64,000 nucleotides of DNA, from the NCBI GenBank assembly GCA_963735115.1, contig CAVTJR010000002.1, forward strand, positions 248,001 to 312,000. The letters are read 5' to 3'. The position numbers and the translations under genes are program-made. Of the stretch, positions 59,619 to 64,000 are shown piece by piece; the first letter of the stretch is position 1; each line of letters starts with the position of its first letter. The notes beneath the pieces are model-generated. The model did no database searches. It was given only the letters and a program-made list of their open reading frames with translations, and was not told where the DNA came from. Source of the DNA: JAKACA01 sp963735115 (GTDB taxonomy: Bacteria; Actinomycetota; Acidimicrobiia; Acidimicrobiales; Bog-793).

Positions 59619-60433
59619 GACACCGCCATCTGGCCGAGATAGGCCTCCACCACGGCGGGCTGCTGGCGGACGACGGAAGGAAGCCCGGCCGCCAACACCG
59701 AGCCGCGATCGAGCACGACTATCTCGGAGCAGACACGCATCACGAGCTCGACGTCGTGCTCCACGAGCAGCACGGCGATCCCGTCAGCGGCTAGGGCGAG
59801 AAGGAGGGAGGCGAGGCGATCGGTCTCGCTCGGGTCGAGTCCGGACGCCGGCTCGTCGAGGAGCAGCACCGTCGGCCGGGTGGCAAGGGCGCGGGCGACC
59901 TCGACAAGCCGGGCGGTCCCGGTCGACAGGGTGTCGACTCGGGCGGAGGCGTGGGCCGACAATCCCACGCGTGCCAACTGCTCGTCGACAACCCTGCGGG
60001 CTTGTGATTCGACGTGGTGCCATGGCGTCGGCCGCAGCCGCACCGGGTCGGCGGCCTCGGCGGCGACGGCGACGTTCTCCCGCACGGTGAGCGACGAGAA
60101 CAGCTCGAGCCGCTGGAAGGTCCGGCCGAGTCCGAGCCGGGCGCGGCTCGCCGGTCGCGACCGCGTGACGTCGCGGCCATGCAGGAGCACGCGCCCGGCG
60201 CTCGGGCGAGTCACGCCCGTGACGACGTCGAAGAGACTCGTCTTGCCCGCTCCGTTCGGGCCGATGAGGCCGGAGACGCGGCCGGCGTGCACGGTCAGGT
60301 CCACCCCGGCGAGGGCGACGAGGCCACCGTACGCCAGCCGCACCGAGCTCAGCTCGAGCGCCGGCTGCCCGCGGCGGCCGGCGGCAGGCTCGACGGCGCC
60401 GGCAGACGCTGCGGCCGTCTCAGCGGTCGGCAT
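59615..60433 (-). CDS. livG: Branched-chain amino-acid-type ABC transporter ATP-binding protein LivG
   Basis: A 272-residue ATPase. Walker A GPNGAGKTS, GLGRTFQRLELFSSLTVREN (LivG type), Walker B VLLLDEPASGLDP. The signature reads LSTGTARLVEVARAL instead of LSGGQ, a drift that could alter ATP use. Its first codons overlap the 3' end of the permease fusion by 14 bp. Forms a heterodimer with LivF. Confidence 0.9.
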   Translation of the reverse strand: MPTAETAAASAGAVEPAAGRRGQPALELSSVRLAYGGLVALAGVDLTVHAGRVSGLIGPNGAGKTSLFDVVTGVTRPSAGRVLLHGRDVTRSRPASRARLGLGRTFQRLELFSSLTVRENVAVAAEAADPVRLRPTPWHHVESQARRVVDEQLARVGLSAHASARVDTLSTGTARLVEVARALATRPTVLLLDEPASGLDPSETDRLASLLLALAADGIAVLLVEHDVELVMRVCSEIVVLDRGSVLAAGLPSVVRQQPAVVEAYLGQMAVS

Positions 60434-62348
60434 CGATCACCGCCGGCGTCATGGGCGTGCGCACGGCGGCGGCCGGCGGGATCGATGGCGTGCGGGCGCC
60501 GCGCAGTCCGCCGAGACCCGGGCCGCGCCGCCCGAGCCGCGAGACGAGGTCGCCGATGACACCTTCGGGCTGCCTGCTGATGCCGATGGCACCGAGCCCG
60601 GTCAACAGGTAGAGCCAGGAGTAGTTGCCGCTCAGCCAGTAAGGGATCAGATAGATGCCCATGCCGGCGACGAGCACACCGGAGACGGAGCGGATGCCCC
60701 ATACGGTCAAGAGGAGCAGCAGGGCGAGGCTGGAGAGCATCTGGTAGTCGCTCGGCTCGGCGATGTAGTCGACCCCTCCGAGGAGAGCACCCCCGAGCCC
60801 GGCGAGTGCGGCCGAGAGGGCGAAGACCGCAAGGCGCGTGCGCGCCACCCGCACACCGGTCGTCGAGGCCGCCAGGGCGCTGTCGTTCGTGGCGACGAGT
60901 CGACGCCCGAAGCGGCTGCGGCGCAGCGCCAGTATGGCGACGGCGGCGATGGCGTACACGACCAGGAGGAAGACGAGATAGGCACGCCCGGAGGAGAGCT
61001 GCAGCCCGAGCACCGGGGCGCGGCCGACGGCCAGGTACCCTCCGTAACCGCCGAAACGGCTTGTCTGGAAGAAGCCGGCGTCCATCGAGGCGGCGAACGC
61101 CAAGGTGGCGAGCGCCAGATAGAGGCCCTGGAAACGAATCGCCGGCAGGGCGATCACGGCTCCCACCGCTCCGGCCAGCGCCACGGCGGCGAGCAGACCG
61201 AGCGGTGAGTCGTCCCCCGCCACTTTCGCCATGGCAAAGGCGCCCAGCCCGGCGAAGGTCAGCTGACAACAGGAGATCTGACCGGCGTAGCCCGTGAGGG
61301 GCACGAGGGAGAGGCCGATGATGGAGAAGGCGACGCCGTAGGACACAAGAAGGATGTCGTTGGAGGAGAGCAGGCGCGACGCCAGCAGGCCGACGACGAG
61401 AAGGGCGCCGGCGCCGGCTAGGGACGTCCGCAAGCTGGCGACGGGCATGCGGAGGGCGGGTACTCGCTCGGTGGCGCGCAGGCGGCGCTGCGGGATGACG
61501 AGCAGAGCCAAGAAGAGCAGCACCATCGGGATCGTCGCCTGCAGGTCCTGCCAGTTCTCCGGCAGGTAGCCGATGCCCATGTTGACGGCGATCCCGAGAA
61601 CGACAGCGCCGAGGAACGTGAGGGGCAGGCTGCGCAGCCGCCCGACGATGGCGGCGGCGTACCCGTTCACGACGAGGAGGGTGAGCGTGAGGATCGCCAG
61701 GTCCTCGCCCGAGTCCACCCAGAGCACCCCGGCGAGGGCCGCCAGGGAGCAGCCGAGCATCCAGCCGGCGCGGGCGGCGGCCGCGGGCGAGATCCCCGAG
61801 AGGGCCACGAGCTCCGGGTCGTCGACGACGGCCCGCATGGCCACGCCGAGACGGGTGCGGTGGAGGAGGAACCAGATCGAGCCGGCGACGGCGATGGCGA
61901 CGCCCATGACGACGAGCTGGTCGTAGCTAATGGCGACGCCGAGCACGGTGACGGCGCTCGTCGGCCCGAAGAAACCCGGAACGACCCGTGACTCGTTCTG
62001 GTTCCAGAGGAAGGACGCCGCTCCTACGAGCGCCAGCAGCAACCCGATCGTCACGCCGATGGTGGAAAGCGTCGGCGCCCCCTGCAGTCGCCGCATGAGC
62101 GACCGCTCCAGCAGGGCGCCGGCGATCGGGCCGCCCACGACCACTACCACGAGGAGGGCCGGGACGGCCGGCCACCCGAGGGCGACGTGCAGCGCCCAGT
62201 ACGAGAAGGCGGCGACCATGCCGAGGGCCCCGTGAGCGAAGTTGAACACTCCCGAGGTGGAGTAGGTGACGACGAGCCCGCTGGCGGCGACGAAGTAGAT
62301 CGCCCCGGCGACGACGCCGAGGACGAGGAACTGAAGGAACTCTTGCAC
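60420..62348 (-). CDS. livHM: Fused LivH-LivM branched-chain amino-acid-type ABC permease
   Basis: A 642-residue membrane protein. Residues 1-300 are LivH: VVTYSTSGVFNFAHGALGM and LRSLPLTFLGAVVLG. Residues about 315-600 are LivM: LTGYAGQISCCQLTFAGLGAFAM and the EAA-type loop ATNDSALAASTTGV. Both are normally separate subunits; here they are one chain, so subunit ratio is fixed at 1:1. The C-terminus is Pro/Arg-rich and cytosolic. GTG start at 62348, 30 bp after the binding-protein stop. Confidence 0.92.
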   Translation of the reverse strand: MQEFLQFLVLGVVAGAIYFVAASGLVVTYSTSGVFNFAHGALGMVAAFSYWALHVALGWPAVPALLVVVVVGGPIAGALLERSLMRRLQGAPTLSTIGVTIGLLLALVGAASFLWNQNESRVVPGFFGPTSAVTVLGVAISYDQLVVMGVAIAVAGSIWFLLHRTRLGVAMRAVVDDPELVALSGISPAAAARAGWMLGCSLAALAGVLWVDSGEDLAILTLTLLVVNGYAAAIVGRLRSLPLTFLGAVVLGIAVNMGIGYLPENWQDLQATIPMVLLFLALLVIPQRRLRATERVPALRMPVASLRTSLAGAGALLVVGLLASRLLSSNDILLVSYGVAFSIIGLSLVPLTGYAGQISCCQLTFAGLGAFAMAKVAGDDSPLGLLAAVALAGAVGAVIALPAIRFQGLYLALATLAFAASMDAGFFQTSRFGGYGGYLAVGRAPVLGLQLSSGRAYLVFLLVVYAIAAVAILALRRSRFGRRLVATNDSALAASTTGVRVARTRLAVFALSAALAGLGGALLGGVDYIAEPSDYQMLSSLALLLLLTVWGIRSVSGVLVAGMGIYLIPYWLSGNYSWLYLLTGLGAIGISRQPEGVIGDLVSRLGRRGPGLGGLRGARTPSIPPAAAVRTPMTPAVIDADR

Positions 62349-62378
62349 GTCAGCCCGGGCGGGGGTCCTGCCGGAACC

Positions 62379-63680
62379 TCACGGGAGGGACGGGTCGTAG
62401 ATGTAGGTGCCAGAGCACGTGAAGCCGGTGGACGGTGACACCCGCTGCCACTGCCCGTTCACGACCTTGGCGACGATGAAGCAGTTCGGGGGGACCTTCC
62501 CTGCGGGGTTGTCCGGGGCGATGAGCCCGCCGGCGTCAAAGTTGGTGATCTTCTCGAGCGCAGCCAGCACCGACGCCCGCGTCGGATCCGAGCCGGCGCT
62601 CTGCAACGCCTGCACGAACAACATGGCCGATGCCCAGCCGAACACCGAGTAGATGTCAGGCGTGTAGCCCGCGTGGGCGACGTCGATCCAGTGATCGAAC
62701 TGCTTCACCTCGGGAACGGTGTTGGCGTCCTGGCCGAGGTAGAGCGACTCGTGGATGGCAACGGTGACGCTGCTCGCAGCCGCTCCCGCCTTCGCGATGA
62801 AGCTGCCGTCATAGGCGGAGCCTGAGTTGAAGAAGATGGCGGGATGGAAGCCCTCGAGCTGAGCGGCGTCGAGGAAGGCGGCGATGGCGTTGACGTCGGC
62901 CTGGTCGAGCAGCACGATCTGTACGCCGTCGTCCTTCATGCGGATGACCGAGGCCTGGAACGCCGTCTGGCCTACGTCGTACACCTCGACGTCGGCGATG
63001 TGGAAGCCAAGACTGCGCAAGGCGTACTCCTCGCCCTTCCAGGAGCTCAACACGGTCGAGACGTTGCCGACGAGGGCACCGACGTGACCGACGTCCGAGC
63101 CGTAGTGCTGCTTCAGCCACAGGAGCGGCCCGGTACCCCAGCCGTTCTGGATGGGCTGGGGGCTGAAGGTGTTCGGCAGCTTCGTCACGATCGGGTCGAG
63201 TGAGTTCGAGACGTTGGCGATCGTTTTGGGGATGACGACACCGCCGCAGTCGTCCCAGATCGAGAACGACCCGACGAACGCGACGACTCGAGGGACGAGC
63301 TGCTCGGTGTCCGTCTTGTTGTTTGTGCAGAACAGCTCGTCGTCCTTGTTGTCCACGACGAGCTTGCGATGGTCGATGCCGCCCGTCGAGTTGACGTAGT
63401 CGAAGTAGGCATCCACGCCGACCTGGGCACCGAGGAACAGTCCGGGCACGATGCCGCCGGTTGTGGAGACGTTTCCGACGGTGATCGTGCTGGCGCTCAC
63501 GCCGGGGCTCGGGGTCTGCGGTCCCGTCGTGCCCGTCGTACCCGGCGCGCCCGTCGTCGTGACGGACGAGGAGGAGGTGGTCGTCGTGCTCCCCGATACG
63601 CCACTGGCGCAAGCGGCTGCCAACAGCATGAGGGCAGCTACCGCCGTTCCGGTCCGAAGCACACGTGCTGCTCTCGCCAC
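62379..63680 (-). CDS. ABC transporter substrate-binding lipoprotein (Leu/Ile/Val-binding type)
   Basis: A 433-residue exported protein. GTG at 63680 follows GGGGGAGCG and gives a signal VARAARVLRTGTAVAALMLL ending in the lipobox LAAAC; earlier in-frame starts (ATG 63800) would give an unusually long leader. A Ser/Thr-rich linker precedes a type I periplasmic-binding fold (ITVGNVSTTGGIVPGLFLG, KLVVDNKDDELFCTN, VYDVGQTAFQASVIRMKDDG). First gene of the four-gene importer. Substrate unproven; the family also binds amides, urea and aromatic acids. Confidence 0.92.
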   Translation of the reverse strand: MARAARVLRTGTAVAALMLLAAACASGVSGSTTTTSSSSVTTTGAPGTTGTTGPQTPSPGVSASTITVGNVSTTGGIVPGLFLGAQVGVDAYFDYVNSTGGIDHRKLVVDNKDDELFCTNNKTDTEQLVPRVVAFVGSFSIWDDCGGVVIPKTIANVSNSLDPIVTKLPNTFSPQPIQNGWGTGPLLWLKQHYGSDVGHVGALVGNVSTVLSSWKGEEYALRSLGFHIADVEVYDVGQTAFQASVIRMKDDGVQIVLLDQADVNAIAAFLDAAQLEGFHPAIFFNSGSAYDGSFIAKAGAAASSVTVAIHESLYLGQDANTVPEVKQFDHWIDVAHAGYTPDIYSVFGWASAMLFVQALQSAGSDPTRASVLAALEKITNFDAGGLIAPDNPAGKVPPNCFIVAKVVNGQWQRVSPSTGFTCSGTYIYDPSLP

Positions 63681-64000
63681 TGCTCTCGCTCCCCCTCGTG
63701 CGCCCGCTCTCACGTTCGCGACCCGCGCGACAACTCGCAGCACCGGGCTTCGGATCGTCGTCCAGGTGAAAGAATGGAACACGTTCTCGTTTTGCGGCAT
63801 GGTACGCCAGGGCGCCGCCCCGCGCACGCCGCGCAGGCTGCGCACGTGTCATCCAGGCGAGCCGTCGCGGAAATCGATCGAGCGCGGCAACTTCCGGAAC
63901 AGCACGGTCACGACGACACGCTCGTCGAACGGTCGAACCACCACGATGGCGGCCCGGTACGGTCCGCTCAGCGGCGCCCAACCTCGTTGCACGCCGCTGA
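63681..64000. other. Window-edge region with no recognisable gene
   Basis: No protein-like frame with a domain. It includes the leader region of the binding-protein gene and any upstream promoter; no consensus -35/-10 pair is obvious. A gene beyond the edge could begin here. Confidence 0.4.

Overview
The window is GC-rich bacterial chromosome from a member of the Actinobacteria, most plausibly a deep or uncultured lineage such as Acidimicrobiia. The evidence is a WhiB protein, a PdtaS-type histidine kinase, a DUF3107 protein, a pair of ArsA/GET3-like ATPases, a FolP2-like pterin-domain protein, a SigE-type ECF sigma factor, frequent GTG/TTG starts, many ATGA/GTGA/TGATG gene junctions and many start codons placed 6-9 nt after a TANNNT box with no Shine-Dalgarno (leaderless style). 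No rRNA, tRNA or CRISPR array was seen.

Layout. 1-5874 (+): 3' end of metH, a thioredoxin/TPR protein, a FolP2-like protein, holA, an inositol-phosphatase-family gene and ppa. 5852-8914 (-): an SGNH hydrolase with a repetitive Ala/Pro/Arg head and its MBOAT O-acyltransferase. 9084-11626 (-): etfA, etfB and a glycerophosphodiesterase. 11680-20145: WhiB (+), then an ECF sigma factor with its coupled membrane partner, PdtaS, and the co-directional train DUF3107 - ArsA - ArsA - O-methyltransferase - PHP phosphatase - pdtaS (-). 20297-24716: dNTPase-like HD protein and Mrp (-), divergent from a SufR-like regulator and a cysteine desulfurase (+), a compact iron-sulfur locus. 24744-28053: membrane protein, a broken SDR, PlsC-like acyltransferase and a PQQ-propeller lipoprotein.

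28262-35064 (-) is a complete cytochrome c maturation System I operon, ccmABCDEFGHI, with every junction overlapping. 35136-42291 holds gmd, an enoyl-CoA hydratase, a glycosyltransferase, a TetR regulator and a two-gene ABC exporter. 42292-51719 is an accessory stretch of small solitary genes (unknown 129-residue protein, P-loop kinase, DUF4242, cyclase-TPR protein, DinB, quinone reductase, VOC, 2H phosphoesterase) with gene wreckage: the tail of a lost acyl-CoA dehydrogenase, the 3' end of a LAL regulator and the 3' end of an IS110 transposase. 51720-58709 returns to core genes: acyl-CoA dehydrogenase with an operator-like palindrome, cspA, a GT2 glycosyltransferase, and divergent cysS and valS. 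58800-63680 (-) is a branched-chain amino-acid-type ABC importer with fused permeases.

Four otherwise conserved genes (PHP phosphatase, cysteine desulfurase, ccmE, first ABC half-transporter) each need one small frame correction. Two sit in G/C runs and one in a CT repeat, so assembly or sequencing indels are the simplest explanation, though real decay or slippage cannot be excluded. Most worth a second look: the SufR-like/desulfurase/Mrp locus, the DUF3107-double ArsA-PdtaS train beside WhiB and sigma, the 20-24 bp divergent promoters with overlapping -10 boxes, the acyl-CoA dehydrogenase operator, and the repeat cluster upstream of the unknown gene at 42826.
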